The notes under the pieces were generated by a model. It did no database searches. It was given only the letters and a program-made list of their open reading frames with translations, and had not been told where the DNA came from. A stretch of DNA of 64,000 nt from an uncultured Armatimonadota bacterium (lineage in GTDB: Bacteria > Armatimonadota > Fimbriimonadia > Fimbriimonadales > Fimbriimonadaceae), in the NCBI GenBank assembly GCA_903927025.1, contig CAIYLG010000012.1:62001-126000 (forward strand), written 5' to 3'. Position 1 is the first letter of the stretch; the number at the start of each line of letters is the position of its first letter. This document shows positions 52,616 through 62,780 of the stretch, in pieces. A program made the position numbers and the translations under genes.

Positions 52616-53161
52616 CTACAGGTTTTGTAGCTTTTGCGCCGTCTCTTTGACTTTTGCGCTTGCCGAATCGTATTCCGACTCAGCGTCTTTCAACTTTTTC
52701 TGAAGATCTTGATATTCGGCGTCGGCATGCTCCAGCTTCTCGCGAACATCCTGGACCGATTTTGTGGCGTTGTCTTTAACTTTCTTCGCCTCCGCCACCT
52801 TGTCATCCATCTCCTTTTGGAGTTTTTTGATGTTGAGGGCTGCCTCCAATCTCTGGAGCTGATCCTTCACGGAGTCTAACTTCAGTGAATCGAGGCTGGT
52901 AGGCGCTTTGATCTCCGACAGTTTTGTCTTAACGTTTTCGAGACTCGACTTGGCGGATTCGATCGCCGGCTTGGCAGAATCCAGATTGATGTTTGCCGCC
53001 TGCTTTGAGGCGCTCTGCCAAGCCTTGCTGGCAAAACCTGCCGCGGTACTCATTGCAGCCTTGCCCTGAGCCAAGGCTTGATCCTGTTGTTTTTGGTCAC
53101 AGCCCGCCACCCCGATTGCCAAGGCAATCAGAACGGGGGCTGCTTTTTGTATCGTTTTCAT
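52616..53161 (-). CDS. Coiled-coil lipoprotein
   Basis: A 181-residue lipoprotein (signal PVLIALAIGVAGC, lipobox VAGC). The mature chain is almost wholly helical and rich in Lys, Ala, Glu, Ser and Gln, with heptad-like patterns (LEAALNIKKLQKEMDDKV, VQDVREKLEHADAEYQDL). No known domain. Its start overlaps the stop of the nucleotidyltransferase gene (ATGA), so it is made from the same mRNA. A structural or periplasmic spacer role is inferred. Confidence 0.75.
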   Translation of the reverse strand: MKTIQKAAPVLIALAIGVAGCDQKQQDQALAQGKAAMSTAAGFASKAWQSASKQAANINLDSAKPAIESAKSSLENVKTKLSEIKAPTSLDSLKLDSVKDQLQRLEAALNIKKLQKEMDDKVAEAKKVKDNATKSVQDVREKLEHADAEYQDLQKKLKDAESEYDSASAKVKETAQKLQNL

Positions 53162-54090
53162 CCTAGGTAATCGCCGTGGAGGATTTCAGATTGAATATCT
53201 CCATCGGACGATACGGGGCCACCAAGGATTGCGTGGCGAATATTTCCCTTCACCTTTACATTTGCGCCGGGAAGAATCACGGAATCCTCAATGGACTCAC
53301 ACTCCAGCGTGGCACCCTCGCCTACTACGACGTTGGCGCCGAGCGTGCCCTTTACGGAGGCAGATGGATCGACAATCGTGGCGCCCTTAATCTGAAATGC
53401 GCTGGTCTCAAGGTAGGAATCCAGCGTCCCGGTGTCAAACCAGACGCCCCCGTAGACACCAGCAAGGACGGTTTCCCCCTCGTTGATCAGGGTTTGAATG
53501 GCATCGGTGATCTCGTACTCGCCACGTGCGCTTGGCTGCAGATCTGGCAGCACGCGCCAAATCTTTGGGCTAAAGAAGTACATTCCCGCCATTGCGAGGT
53601 TGCTCTGAGGATTTTTTGGCTTTTCTTCCAACCGAACGATTCGGTCCCCTTCGACGTTTGCAACGCCAAATCGAGAGGGGTCTTCCACCTCTTTCACGAT
53701 GTTCAGATTTGCGCAGCCGCTATCCAGAAACCTCTTGGCGTGGTCGGCAAATCCTTCGCTATACACGGCGTCACCAAGATACAGCACAAAGCTGTCCTCT
53801 CCCACAAAATCCTTGGCGAACCCAACCGCATGGGCCAATCCCTTTGGATCTTCCTGCTTGACGTACGTGAGGTGAACGCCAAAGGCTGAGCCATCGTCAA
53901 GCGCCTCGCGCATTTGACCTTCGTTTTCTCCAACGACCACGCAGATGTCGGCAATGCCCATCTCTTTCAGTCGGTCGAACGCGTACTCAATCGTAAGTCG
54001 ATTTGCAATCGGCAAAATCGGCTTGGGAATGATGCGGGTGACGGGATACAGACGGCTGCCCTTTCCAGCAGCAAGAATTACACCTTTCAT
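53158..54090 (-). CDS. Sugar nucleotidyltransferase (RmlA/GlmU-like) with beta-helix tail
   Basis: A 310-residue enzyme that joins a sugar-1-phosphate to an NTP. The nucleotide loop is GVILAAGKGSRLYPVTRIIP followed by KPILPIANR; the metal Asp is in FVLYLGDAVYSE. Residues about 235-300 are hexapeptide repeats of a left-handed beta-helix (VDPSASVKGTLGANVVVGEG). The ATG at 54090 is preferred over the TTG at 54102. Similar two-domain proteins make dTDP-glucose, UDP-glucose or GDP-mannose-type donors; which one cannot be told. It leads an operon with the coiled-coil lipoprotein, hinting at envelope or polysaccharide biogenesis. Confidence 0.85.
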   Translation of the reverse strand: MKGVILAAGKGSRLYPVTRIIPKPILPIANRLTIEYAFDRLKEMGIADICVVVGENEGQMREALDDGSAFGVHLTYVKQEDPKGLAHAVGFAKDFVGEDSFVLYLGDAVYSEGFADHAKRFLDSGCANLNIVKEVEDPSRFGVANVEGDRIVRLEEKPKNPQSNLAMAGMYFFSPKIWRVLPDLQPSARGEYEITDAIQTLINEGETVLAGVYGGVWFDTGTLDSYLETSAFQIKGATIVDPSASVKGTLGANVVVGEGATLECESIEDSVILPGANVKVKGNIRHAILGGPVSSDGDIQSEILHGDYLG

Positions 54091-54219
54091 AGTTATTACC
54101 AAATCGCAAATAGGCGTTCAAACGTGAGTCGAACCGCAACGATAATACACTGATGACGGGGGCTTGGCCACTCGTAAAAACGGTTCGGATTCGGGGTTTC
54201 GACGGTATTCTGACCAACT

Positions 54220-55443
54220 ATGTTGGCGAGGCAATTCCGGATAGCGGCTGGGGCTCTTGCCTGTGCGGTTGCTGTGGCCGGATGCCATGGCGGCGACAAG
54301 GACGCCTATCCCACTTGGACGCTCGAGCCGAGGTCCTACACCCCCAGGGAAGGTTCCTCCAACGCCTATGACACCTATGCTCTGGCGGCGCAGGACGTGG
54401 AGCAGAAAGCGCCCGATCTGGTCAAGCGCGTCTCCTTCTTTCCCGGCCATCGAGCTGAGGCCGAGAAACTTATCGGTGCTACGGTGGACAAGGTGATGCG
54501 TGCTACGCATGAAACATGCACTTTTGAATTTGTTCCCCACAAGCCATTCGAGCCGGTTCCGTATCAGCGCGGCTGGCGAATGATTGGTCGCGTCTTTCTC
54601 TGGCGTGTTGAAGATGGCTGCCGGAGTGGGAATTTTGACAAGGCGATTGCCAATGCCGAAGCCGGGACGAAGTTTGGCTTTGGTCTCACTGGAGGCAGTG
54701 CAATCGACGCGTCTCTTGGCCTGGCGGTAGCCGACGATATTCGTCGCGCCTTGGCACGCTATCTCGCGAAAATGTCTGCGGTCCAATTGGACCGTCTTGG
54801 GAAGGGATTCAAAACCGTTCTCGCGGAGAAACCGGCCATCTCGACCGCTATTCGTCATGAGCAGGACAGTGCGCTTCTAATGATCCAATTCCTTCAAGAC
54901 TCTGTCAAAACCGGAGACCTGAAGAAGGTGCAGGAAAAGCTTGGGCCCGAGGTGAACGAGACGGTGCGCTACCTCGACGGCGTTGCCAGCAACGAAACCA
55001 AGCGCAAAGCCTTCTTTGAAGGGCTCGCGAAGAGCGCGGCTGAGGAGATCGGCCTTGTCGAACAGCAGTCCATGGAGCCGGCGAGCACGCGCAAGATTGA
55101 GCATAAAAAGAGCAGCGACGCGTGGAAGTCGCTCACCAAGCACGTAGCGGGTACCGCAAGACCCCTGCTGGACCTTAACGATGCAACGGTGGCCCGTACT
55201 CGGCTGCTGATCCTGTACGCGGAAGTGTTTCGGATCAACAAGAATGGCAAGCCATTCCCGCGGTCTCTGGCCGCCTTCAGCCCCGAGCTGACGATAGACC
55301 CATACTCTGGCGCACCCCTCATCTACAGCGCAGATACCGCCCAGTTCTCCATCTACAGCGTCGGCTCAAACGGCCAGGACGATGGCGGGGATACCGATGC
55401 GACGTTCACGAAGCCCGATCTCAAACTAGAGATCGGTGACTAG
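54220..55443 (+). CDS. Lipoprotein, hypothetical, with GspG-like C-terminal motif
   Basis: A 407-residue lipoprotein. The signal is ARQFRIAAGALACAVAVAGC (lipobox VAGC). The large helical middle (about residues 60-320) matches nothing I recognise. The last 60 residues (LTIDPYSGAPLIYSADTAQF, then SIYSVGSNGQDDGGDTD) resemble the C-terminus of GspG/pilin-like and related Planctomycete and Armatimonadota secreted proteins, where the acidic loop binds calcium. TATTCT ends eight bases before the ATG without a Shine-Dalgarno sequence. It is divergent from the nucleotidyltransferase operon. Confidence 0.7.
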   Translation: MLARQFRIAAGALACAVAVAGCHGGDKDAYPTWTLEPRSYTPREGSSNAYDTYALAAQDVEQKAPDLVKRVSFFPGHRAEAEKLIGATVDKVMRATHETCTFEFVPHKPFEPVPYQRGWRMIGRVFLWRVEDGCRSGNFDKAIANAEAGTKFGFGLTGGSAIDASLGLAVADDIRRALARYLAKMSAVQLDRLGKGFKTVLAEKPAISTAIRHEQDSALLMIQFLQDSVKTGDLKKVQEKLGPEVNETVRYLDGVASNETKRKAFFEGLAKSAAEEIGLVEQQSMEPASTRKIEHKKSSDAWKSLTKHVAGTARPLLDLNDATVARTRLLILYAEVFRINKNGKPFPRSLAAFSPELTIDPYSGAPLIYSADTAQFSIYSVGSNGQDDGGDTDATFTKPDLKLEIGD

Positions 55444-55975
55444 GTAATGCAGTCGCTGCGGGGCAGCCAACCAAGGGAACATCCCGATTCGCCGGGACGG
55501 CCTGCGGCGTGATGCTTCAGCGCAAGCTCCGGCGGCTGAGAATCTGCAAGGCTTTTCTCGCGAACTAAAGCATGGGTCCGCGGGCCGGCTGAAGCCTAAT
55601 GCCATCCAGTTTGAGATTTGCCACTTGGTGCAGTTGGATTCACAGTCCAAGGTGAGCAAGGCAAGGTGCTTCGGATCGGTTCCCGCTCCCGCCGGGTTTG
55701 GCAGGAGAAGGAGTCGCTCCCGGAAACTGGGTCGCTTGAACCTAACTGCTGTGTGAACCGATTGCTCCCAATCTCAACATGGATGGCGTTGGGCTGAAAC
55801 CAACGCTCCTATTTGGGACTGGTATTTCTCCGTGGTCTGTCCGCGCTACCCATGGTGAACGCCCGTATCGACGGGGGCTAAAAGAAGCGATTTCGAAGGC
55901 TTTGAGGTGTCCGGCATCATATCTTCATCGGGCAACAACAAGGCCCACAAGAAAAACATCCAAGGACAAATTGAA
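55444..55975. other. Long intergenic region, no gene seen
   Basis: About 530 bases without a convincing reading frame. It contains the second copy of the two-hairpin repeat (55480-55521) and a small inverted repeat CCCGT-atcg-ACGGG near 55862-55876. The last part carries the ribosome-binding site AAGGA for the gene at 55976. Confidence 0.5.
55480..55521. repeat. Dispersed two-hairpin intergenic repeat, copy 2
   Basis: TCCCG-attcgc-CGGGA, then the linker GGCCTGCGGCGTG and GATGCTTCAGCGC. It matches 5608-5655 in order and sequence, though its second stem is partly decayed. It sits downstream of a lipoprotein gene, as copy 1 sits downstream of the MFS gene. Confidence 0.5.
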
Positions 55976-56569
55976 ATGAAACTTCGAACTCTAATTTCAC
56001 TCGCAGGAATCGCCGTTATCGCCGCCGCAGCATGTGCACAGGGCCCAGTCAAGGGACGAAGCTTCACCTACAGCAGCATGGACTCTGCAAGCGGAGACTA
56101 CAGCACCAGCGGAACCACTACACTCAAGGCTCGAACCGACGTAACCGTCAATCCTTACCTGTACATCACCGGCAATCTCGGCGCTGCGTGGACGGTGGAT
56201 GGCTGGGGTAAGGGAATCGACTCTCAGGTCAACAGCATCAAGTTTTATCACAACGAGACTCTGACGCTGGTCTGCGCAGGATTCGACAATCCTTCTAAGA
56301 TCCAAGGCACCAAAACTGGCGCCCAGGCGGTCACTTTGAACGGTCAGTTCGCCCTGTTCAACGATCAGAGCGGCGCTAGCCTGTACGACAGCGGAATGTT
56401 GCCAATCGCAAAGCTGAACGGTCTGTTCACCGCAAGCGGCCCCAACTTCCAGGTCGCTCAGACAGGCGGCATCATGAGACTGGACCTCGGACGACAAATC
56501 GTCATCGATCCAACCGTTGGACCTGGCGTCTACGAGAACGTTGGAACGATCACGGTGGTTCGCAACTAA
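55976..56569 (+). CDS. Secreted protein, hypothetical
   Basis: A 197-residue exported protein. The signal peptide is KLRTLISLAGIAVIAAAACA, cleaved near AQG. The mature domain is beta-rich (TTTLKARTDVTVNPYLYITG, then MLPIAKLNGLFTASGPNFQV and RQIVIDPTVGPGVYENVGTI) with no cysteine and no known domain. AAGGAC lies eight bases before the ATG; the longer upstream frame is discounted. A strong terminator follows. Confidence 0.7.
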   Translation: MKLRTLISLAGIAVIAAAACAQGPVKGRSFTYSSMDSASGDYSTSGTTTLKARTDVTVNPYLYITGNLGAAWTVDGWGKGIDSQVNSIKFYHNETLTLVCAGFDNPSKIQGTKTGAQAVTLNGQFALFNDQSGASLYDSGMLPIAKLNGLFTASGPNFQVAQTGGIMRLDLGRQIVIDPTVGPGVYENVGTITVVRN

Positions 56570-56585
56570 GCTTCACACACATGGC

Positions 56586-56618
56586 AAAGCCCAGGCGAGA
56601 AGGCGCCTGGGCTTTTTT
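56586..56618. terminator. Rho-independent terminator
   Basis: A perfect 12-pair stem AAAGCCCAGGCG / CGCCTGGGCTTT, loop AGAAGG, followed by T-run to 56618. It lies between the convergent secreted-protein and acnA genes. Confidence 0.88.
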
Positions 56619-56622
56619 GCGA

Positions 56623-59274
56623 TTATACGAGTGAGCGGAGCACGTACTGCAGGATTCCACCGTTGAGGTAGTAAAGATTCTCCTGCGGGGTGTCGATACG
56701 CACCTTAACCTCTAGCTCGGTCACCTTGCCCTCGGGTGAGGTCGCGGTCAACTTCAGGATCTTCCCATCTGCGAAGCCGGAGGCAACGGCAGCGGAGAGA
56801 CCTGCTAGATCGAACGACTCGTGTCCGGTGAGCCCCAAACTTTCGATGGATGCACCATTGGTGAACTCGAGAGGCACCACACCCATTCCAATGAGGTTGG
56901 AGCGGTGGATGCGCTCGAAGCTCTGAGCCAAGACTGCCTTGACGCCAAGCATCATCGTTCCCTTTGCCGCCCAGTCTCGGCTGGAACCCGATCCGTACTC
57001 CTTGCCAGCAAGGATCAGAAGCGGCGTGCCCGCCTTCTGGTAGTCCATGGAGGCTTCGTAGATTGTGGTGACTTCGCCTGTCGGCAGGTAAGTGGTGAAT
57101 CCGCCTTCGGTACCTGGGGCAAGCTGGTTCTTGAGGCGAACGTTGGCAAACGTGCCTCGAACCATCACTTCGTCATGTCCTCGGCGTGAGCCGTAGGAGT
57201 TGAACATCGCGGTTGGAACGCCGCGCTCCGATAGATACTTTCCGGCCGGCGAGCTCGCCTTGATGTTGCCAGCGGGCGAAATGTGGTCGGTCGTGATGCT
57301 GTCTCCCAACACTGCCAAAGCGCGCATACCGGTCAGGTCCGCAACTGCTTCAGGAGCCTGGAGGCTCATTCCGTTGAAGTAGGGAGGGTTCTTGATGTAG
57401 GTCGACTCGTCGCGCCAAGAGAAGTTGTCTCCGCCGGTGACGGAGATCTCTGCCCATCGCTCATCGCCCTTGAACACATCTTCGTAGTTGTCGATGTACA
57501 GCTCTTTGCGAACAGCCTTGTGGTTTGTTTCCGCAATCTCTGCCTGAGTCGGCCAGATATCTTTGAGATACACCGGCTGTCCGTCGCTGCCCGTTCCGAG
57601 GGGCTCTGTGGACAGGTCGATTTCAATCGTTCCCGCAAGCGCATAGGCGACTACAAGGGGAGGCGACATCAGGTAGTTGGCCTTGATGTCCTGGTTGATC
57701 CGTCCCTCAAAGTTTCGGTTGCCGCTGAGCACGCTGCACACGACGAGGTTCTCTTCGTTGATCTGCTTGGAGATCTCCTCAGGAAGCGGGCCGGAGTTTC
57801 CGATACAGGTCATGCATCCGTAGCCAACCACATTGAACCGCAACTCATTGAGGTAGTCAAGCAGGCCAGCCTTCTCTAGGATGTCGCTAGCAACGCGAGA
57901 TCCCGGGGCAAGGGATGTCTTAACCCACGGCTTCGTCGTGAGGCCCTTCTCCACTGCCTTCTTGGCAAGGAGACCGGCCGCCGTCATGACGGATGGGTTC
58001 GAGGTATTCGTACAGCTCGTGATCGAAGCAATCACAACCGCGCCATGGCGAACTCCATCAGGAGTGCCAACGCCCTCGGTGAGCTGGGAAGCGAATGTCG
58101 ACTTGAAGTTGTCAGATGCCGTGGTGAGCAGAAGTCGGTCCTGGGGCCGCTTGGGACCAGCCACCGACGGGACCACGGTGGAGAGCTCCAGTTCAAGGAC
58201 GTCGGTGTACTCGCACTCAGGGCTACCCGCGTGGTGGAACAGTTCCTGCTCCTTGAAGTAATCCTCAACGAGCTGCACCTGAGCTTCTGGGCGGCCGGTG
58301 AGTCGGAGGTATCGAAGCGCCTCGTCGTCAACGGGGAAAATAGCGCAGGTGGCGCCGAATTCGGGCGACATGTTGCCGATCGTGGCTCGGTCGGCCAAAG
58401 GCAGATTCTGGAGGCCAGGTCCAAAGAACTCCACGAACTTGCCGACGACGCCCTTCTTTCGGAGCATTTCGGTGACGGTAAGCACGAGGTCCGTCGCAGT
58501 TGCGCCTTCTGGAAGCTTGCCAGTCAGCCGGAATCCGATGACCTGAGGGATGAGCATGCTCACCGGTTGGCCCAGCATAGCTGCCTCTGCTTCGATACCT
58601 CCAACGCCCCAGCCGAGAACGCCGATGCCGTTGATCATCGTGGTGTGAGAGTCGGTTCCCACGATGGTGTCTGGATAAACCGTCTTTTCGCCATCATCCT
58701 TCACAAAGGCAACTCGGGCGAGATGCTCTAAGTTGACCTGGTGGACGATACCGGTGTTGGGCGGGACCACGCGGAAGTTGTTGAGCGCCTGTTGCCCCCA
58801 CTTTAGGAATTCATATCGTTCTTGGTTTCGTTCGAATTCCAGGTCTCGGTTGATTGTGAGCGCGTCCGATCTGCCAAAGGCATCGGTCTGTACGGAGTGA
58901 TCGATGACCAGCTCTACAGGCTGAAGCGGGTTGATCTTCTTCGGGTCACCGCCGAGGGCCACCATCGCATCGCGCATCGCGGCCAGGTCGACCACGCAGG
59001 GGACGCCAGTGAAGTCCTGAAGGATAACTCGGGCTGGGGTGAAGGAGATCTCGGTGCTGGGCTCGGCCTTAGCATCCCAGTTTGCGAGCGCCTCGATATC
59101 GGCGGCAAATACGCTGACTCCGTTCTCGGTTCTCAACAGGTTCTCAAGGAGAATCCGGAGAGAGTAGGGAAGTCTATCGATTGCGTAGCCCTTCTCTTTG
59201 AGGGCCTTGAGACTGTAGAACTGGTATTCAGTTCCGTTGCTGGTGAGGGTTTTCTTCGCGCTAAAACTATTCAA
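56623..59274 (-). CDS. acnA: Aconitate hydratase A
   Basis: An 883-residue TCA-cycle enzyme that isomerises citrate to isocitrate with a [4Fe-4S] cluster. Cluster Cys ligands are in [14 protein letters not shown] and [17 protein letters not shown]. Substrate residues are in [20 protein letters not shown] and in [16 protein letters not shown]. The AcnA/IRP1 domain order and length are complete. It starts at TTG 59274, with AGGAG nine bases upstream. It is monocistronic. Confidence 0.97.
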   Translation of the reverse strand: MNSFSAKKTLTSNGTEYQFYSLKALKEKGYAIDRLPYSLRILLENLLRTENGVSVFAADIEALANWDAKAEPSTEISFTPARVILQDFTGVPCVVDLAAMRDAMVALGGDPKKINPLQPVELVIDHSVQTDAFGRSDALTINRDLEFERNQERYEFLKWGQQALNNFRVVPPNTGIVHQVNLEHLARVAFVKDDGEKTVYPDTIVGTDSHTTMINGIGVLGWGVGGIEAEAAMLGQPVSMLIPQVIGFRLTGKLPEGATATDLVLTVTEMLRKKGVVGKFVEFFGPGLQNLPLADRATIGNMSPEFGATCAIFPVDDEALRYLRLTGRPEAQVQLVEDYFKEQELFHHAGSPECEYTDVLELELSTVVPSVAGPKRPQDRLLLTTASDNFKSTFASQLTEGVGTPDGVRHGAVVIASITSCTNTSNPSVMTAAGLLAKKAVEKGLTTKPWVKTSLAPGSRVASDILEKAGLLDYLNELRFNVVGYGCMTCIGNSGPLPEEISKQINEENLVVCSVLSGNRNFEGRINQDIKANYLMSPPLVVAYALAGTIEIDLSTEPLGTGSDGQPVYLKDIWPTQAEIAETNHKAVRKELYIDNYEDVFKGDERWAEISVTGGDNFSWRDESTYIKNPPYFNGMSLQAPEAVADLTGMRALAVLGDSITTDHISPAGNIKASSPAGKYLSERGVPTAMFNSYGSRRGHDEVMVRGTFANVRLKNQLAPGTEGGFTTYLPTGEVTTIYEASMDYQKAGTPLLILAGKEYGSGSSRDWAAKGTMMLGVKAVLAQSFERIHRSNLIGMGVVPLEFTNGASIESLGLTGHESFDLAGLSAAVASGFADGKILKLTATSPEGKVTELEVKVRIDTPQENLYYLNGGILQYVLRSLV

Positions 59275-59460
59275 ATCGGCCTGCTCCTAACACGCCCGAT
59301 CTCCCGGTCGAGTTGGAGTTTTCCTTCAGGGCCAAGGAGCGGTATCTAGGTTGAATATACCCATCCTCGTGAATCTTCGACCGACGATAGAGGGAGCCAT
59401 CGTTAGGTTCTCGCCTTCGAATTGGCACAAACCAGGCGCATACTGTTAATAGGAAAGCCA

Positions 59461-61659
59461 ATGAGAAAGCCGTTCAACATTGCCGTAGGGTTGGTGCTCA
59501 CAGCCGCATTTGCACAGGGTAATGTGCGGCAGGACAGTCGTCCGGTGACGATCACCTTGCAGGCCATGCGGCTGGAGGCAACCCTTAAAAAGCTGAGCGC
59601 TTCTACCGGTCTTCAGCTGGTTGCATCTCCTCAAACGGCACAGGACGTTGTGACGGTTCGGTGGAAAGACGTTCCCATAGACGAGGGGCTAAAGCGACTG
59701 GCGGATGCTGTGGATGGCTCTTGGCGCACCGAAGGGCAAATTTTGCGATTGATTAGGACGTCTGATCAGCAACATCTGCAAGACGCCAGAGAACGTGCCT
59801 ACAACACCGAAGAGATTCGGAAGTCTATTGCCATGCGACTTGAACAGTCTAAGGCTCAGCCGGCTTGGTCACCTCAGGTGGCTGATGCCCTCGCCATAAA
59901 GGTGGCGGCTCACCTCAAGCGCTTTAATCCCAATAGCCAATACTCCGCCTGGTACCAGAACTCGATGAACCTGAGTCAGGAGGCGCCAACGGGTCGTGTC
60001 CTGACTCAAATCTTAATGACATTGGATCCGGTCGAACTCGCTACGATCACGACGGGCATCTCAACGGTGTGGTCCACGAACCCCACCTCCATGCAGCGGC
60101 AGATGCCGCCCCATGTGAGTAACGCAATTGATCAGTTTGCGCAGGCGCAGGCTGATTGGAACCAGGCCCTCATTCGACACAGCGTTCAAAACCCAACTTT
60201 CGAAGGTTCAACTTATGCCGTGAGCGGATTTGGGGAACTGGGTCATCTGGAGGAGGGAACTCCGCAGGTAGCCACCGCCTTGGTGAAGGCCCAGCGCGTT
60301 GGAGAGCTTTCAGGCATTAGCGTAGAGTTCTCCGCATACGATGCGAAAGGGAAGCGAATCGCGCTCAGCCAGGCTTACCTAGCGAGCGAATTTATGTCGG
60401 TGTCGGACTCGACCGTCAAGGATACGAACACACCAAGCGAGCCGGTGATCCTCGTGCCAGATGAGGGCGCACTGATCGCGAAGCGCCTCGAAGGCTTCGG
60501 ACGCACGGGCGGATCGCCGCTTCCCCCTGACTTAGTTGCTCGCCTGTCTCAATGCGATGTGACCGATCCGTTGTCGTGGATCACGTCTCCTTGCCTAGTC
60601 TCTGCCGCCGAGGCAAAGGGGCTCAATATGGTGGCCTGCCTCAGCGATATGTCGATGATGACGGGGATGTCAGATTCCACAAAGAAGCTGCGTGCGTCTC
60701 AGTTCCTGAAGCGACTGGAGATGTTCGGACACTCCGTCCAGGCGGCAGATGGATGGCTAACCGTGAAGCCGAGGCGCCCAGTGACAACCCGACTGACGAG
60801 AGCCGATCGGTTTGAAATGAAAGCGTATCTGCAGAGACTTCTTCAGACGAGTCCGATGCATCTAGAGGAGCTCGCGGAATTTGCACTCCATCTTCCAGAT
60901 CAGCAGGACAACTTTATGCCTTCGCTAATGGCAGTTGCGATCAATCGCTCGACTCGATCCTTCAACGACAGCAATACCCTTCGATTCCTCGCCTTGACGA
61001 CGAAAGACCAGCGCCAGCGGATGCAGGGTGATGGGCTGGCTATTCGATCCCTCAGCAACGAAGCTCAGAATTGCCTTGCGAAGATGGTATTTGGAGGCTA
61101 CTCCGCCCTCCAGTACTCGCCACCTACGACAGGAAACCCAAGGCAGGGGTTCAACCAAGGCGAATACGAGCTTTACAGCAATGGGATTCTGCATGAGCCC
61201 ACCGAAGCGTTGCCGATTGGGTTTCCCGATCAAGCCTACGTCGCGCTCCATGTGGATTCATCCGGTGTCGCTTTGGCCGATGATAGTGGCGCTCGGTTTA
61301 CTTCCATTTCTCGAGCAATGACCGCACGAGACCTAGCCTGGCAGAGATACTCCCAAGAGCGGCCAGACCTCTTCCCCTGGGCTTCGCATCCAGGGCAACA
61401 GCTGAACCTAACCAATTTGCAGTTTGGGAAACAGTTCACCATGCGATTTGAATTCAGATTCACTCCGGTCCTTACGATGACGAAGAGCTTGGAGGAGCAA
61501 TCTCCCGACGGAAACAGCTCTGGTGGAATCGCTTCCTTTCCTGAAGACTTTCGCAAGGAGTACGAGAAATCGTATGAGGAATACAGGAAGGCCTACGCGA
61601 ATAGCAAGCCTGGACAGTTTTCGGCACCGCCAGGTCAGCAGAACATTCCGCCCTACTAG
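59461..61659 (+). CDS. Secreted protein with secretin/TonB short N-terminal (STN) domain
   Basis: A 732-residue exported protein. After the signal peptide (KPFNIAVGLVLTAAFAQG) comes an STN-like domain (about residues 25-105: VTITLQAMRLEATLKKLSAS, VASPQTAQDVVTVRWKDVP, LADAVDGSWRTEGQILRL). The remaining 600 residues contain no secretin or TonB barrel and match no family I know; the C-terminus is Pro/Gln-rich. The ATG at 59461 follows AGGAAAG; the longer frame from 59422 is discounted. TAA-to-start distance to the next gene is about 65 bases, so co-transcription is possible. Confidence 0.65.
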   Translation: MRKPFNIAVGLVLTAAFAQGNVRQDSRPVTITLQAMRLEATLKKLSASTGLQLVASPQTAQDVVTVRWKDVPIDEGLKRLADAVDGSWRTEGQILRLIRTSDQQHLQDARERAYNTEEIRKSIAMRLEQSKAQPAWSPQVADALAIKVAAHLKRFNPNSQYSAWYQNSMNLSQEAPTGRVLTQILMTLDPVELATITTGISTVWSTNPTSMQRQMPPHVSNAIDQFAQAQADWNQALIRHSVQNPTFEGSTYAVSGFGELGHLEEGTPQVATALVKAQRVGELSGISVEFSAYDAKGKRIALSQAYLASEFMSVSDSTVKDTNTPSEPVILVPDEGALIAKRLEGFGRTGGSPLPPDLVARLSQCDVTDPLSWITSPCLVSAAEAKGLNMVACLSDMSMMTGMSDSTKKLRASQFLKRLEMFGHSVQAADGWLTVKPRRPVTTRLTRADRFEMKAYLQRLLQTSPMHLEELAEFALHLPDQQDNFMPSLMAVAINRSTRSFNDSNTLRFLALTTKDQRQRMQGDGLAIRSLSNEAQNCLAKMVFGGYSALQYSPPTTGNPRQGFNQGEYELYSNGILHEPTEALPIGFPDQAYVALHVDSSGVALADDSGARFTSISRAMTARDLAWQRYSQERPDLFPWASHPGQQLNLTNLQFGKQFTMRFEFRFTPVLTMTKSLEEQSPDGNSSGGIASFPEDFRKEYEKSYEEYRKAYANSKPGQFSAPPGQQNIPPY

Positions 61660-61724
61660 ACAGCTCATTGCGACGATATTTCATCAAATTGAGCTATCCA
61701 TCCGTAGGCAGATAAAGCGGGAGG

Positions 61725-62780
61725 TTGGTTGAGTGCGCCATCATCTCCTTGATGTTTCTTGCCGCATTCTTGATTTCATTAGGGCAGAGTCAGCCCGATT
61801 CCGTTCCCGTTGATGCATTTCCAGGTGAGAAGCATCTGAAGAATGTCCGCCAGCTAACGTTTGGCGGTCAGAATGCCGAAGCGTACTGGAACAAAGAGGG
61901 CACAAAGCTGATTTTTCAGTCTCAGCAACCCGGCTATCCGGATGAACAGATCTTTACGATGAATGCGGATGGCTCTGACAAGCGCCTTGTAAGCACCGGC
62001 AAAGGTCGGTGTACCTGCAGCTACTTCAGCCCAGATGGCAAGTACATTTACTTCAGCTCAACCCATGAGCGAAACCCAGGCAAGCAGGCGGACATTGACC
62101 GCAGCAAGGGTTATGTGTGGATGGTGAACCCCGACTATGCGCTCTACCGCGCCAACCTGGATGGCACTGGAATCACTCCGATCATCAAGCGAGATGGCTA
62201 CGTGGCCGAAACCACGATTGCCCCAAATGGCAAGTACCTCACGTTCACAGGAAGCTTTGATGGCGACCTCGATATCTACCGAGCAAACCTGGACGGCTCA
62301 AACATCAAGCGATTGACGAACATCATCGGCTACGATGGCGGTCCCTTTGTAAGTTGGGACTCCAAGAAGATTGCCTATCGCCGACAGGCAGTCAACAATG
62401 AAGCGGAGAAGCAGGATTACCTGGACCTTCTTCATCAGAACCTTGTCCGCCCTGGAAAGCTTGAGATATGGGTAATGGACGCCGATGGAAGCCATAAGCA
62501 TGAGGTCACTCATCTTGGAGGCGCTTCGTTTGCTCCGTTCATTCATCCGGACGGAAAGCACATCATCTTTAGCACCAACTTTGCCGACCCCAAGGGGCGA
62601 GAGTTTGATCTGTATATGTGCACGCTCGACGGTAAGAACTTGGAACGTGTGACGACCGCTCCCCAGTTCGATGGCTTCCCGATGTGGACCCGAGACGGTA
62701 AGAAGCTCGTCTTCGCCTCCAACCGGTATGGAAAGCAGCCGCGCGAAACGAATCTTTTCGTTGCAGACTGGGTGCCTTAG
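61725..62780 (+). CDS. TolB-like beta-propeller secreted protein
   Basis: A 351-residue protein: an N-terminal signal (ISLMFLAAFLISLGQSQ) and six or so PD40/TolB blades (AYWNKEGTKLIFQSQQPG, CSYFSPDGKYIYFSSTHE, TIAPNGKYLTFTGSFDG, MWTRDGKKLVFASNRYGKQ). Start choice is uncertain: TTG at 61725 directly follows GGGAGG, while ATG 61752 has CATCAT seven bases upstream. Function may be periplasmic binding or a peptidase-like sensor; no catalytic domain is attached. It overlaps the convergent epimerase gene by 4 bases. Confidence 0.8.
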   Translation: MVECAIISLMFLAAFLISLGQSQPDSVPVDAFPGEKHLKNVRQLTFGGQNAEAYWNKEGTKLIFQSQQPGYPDEQIFTMNADGSDKRLVSTGKGRCTCSYFSPDGKYIYFSSTHERNPGKQADIDRSKGYVWMVNPDYALYRANLDGTGITPIIKRDGYVAETTIAPNGKYLTFTGSFDGDLDIYRANLDGSNIKRLTNIIGYDGGPFVSWDSKKIAYRRQAVNNEAEKQDYLDLLHQNLVRPGKLEIWVMDADGSHKHEVTHLGGASFAPFIHPDGKHIIFSTNFADPKGREFDLYMCTLDGKNLERVTTAPQFDGFPMWTRDGKKLVFASNRYGKQPRETNLFVADWVP

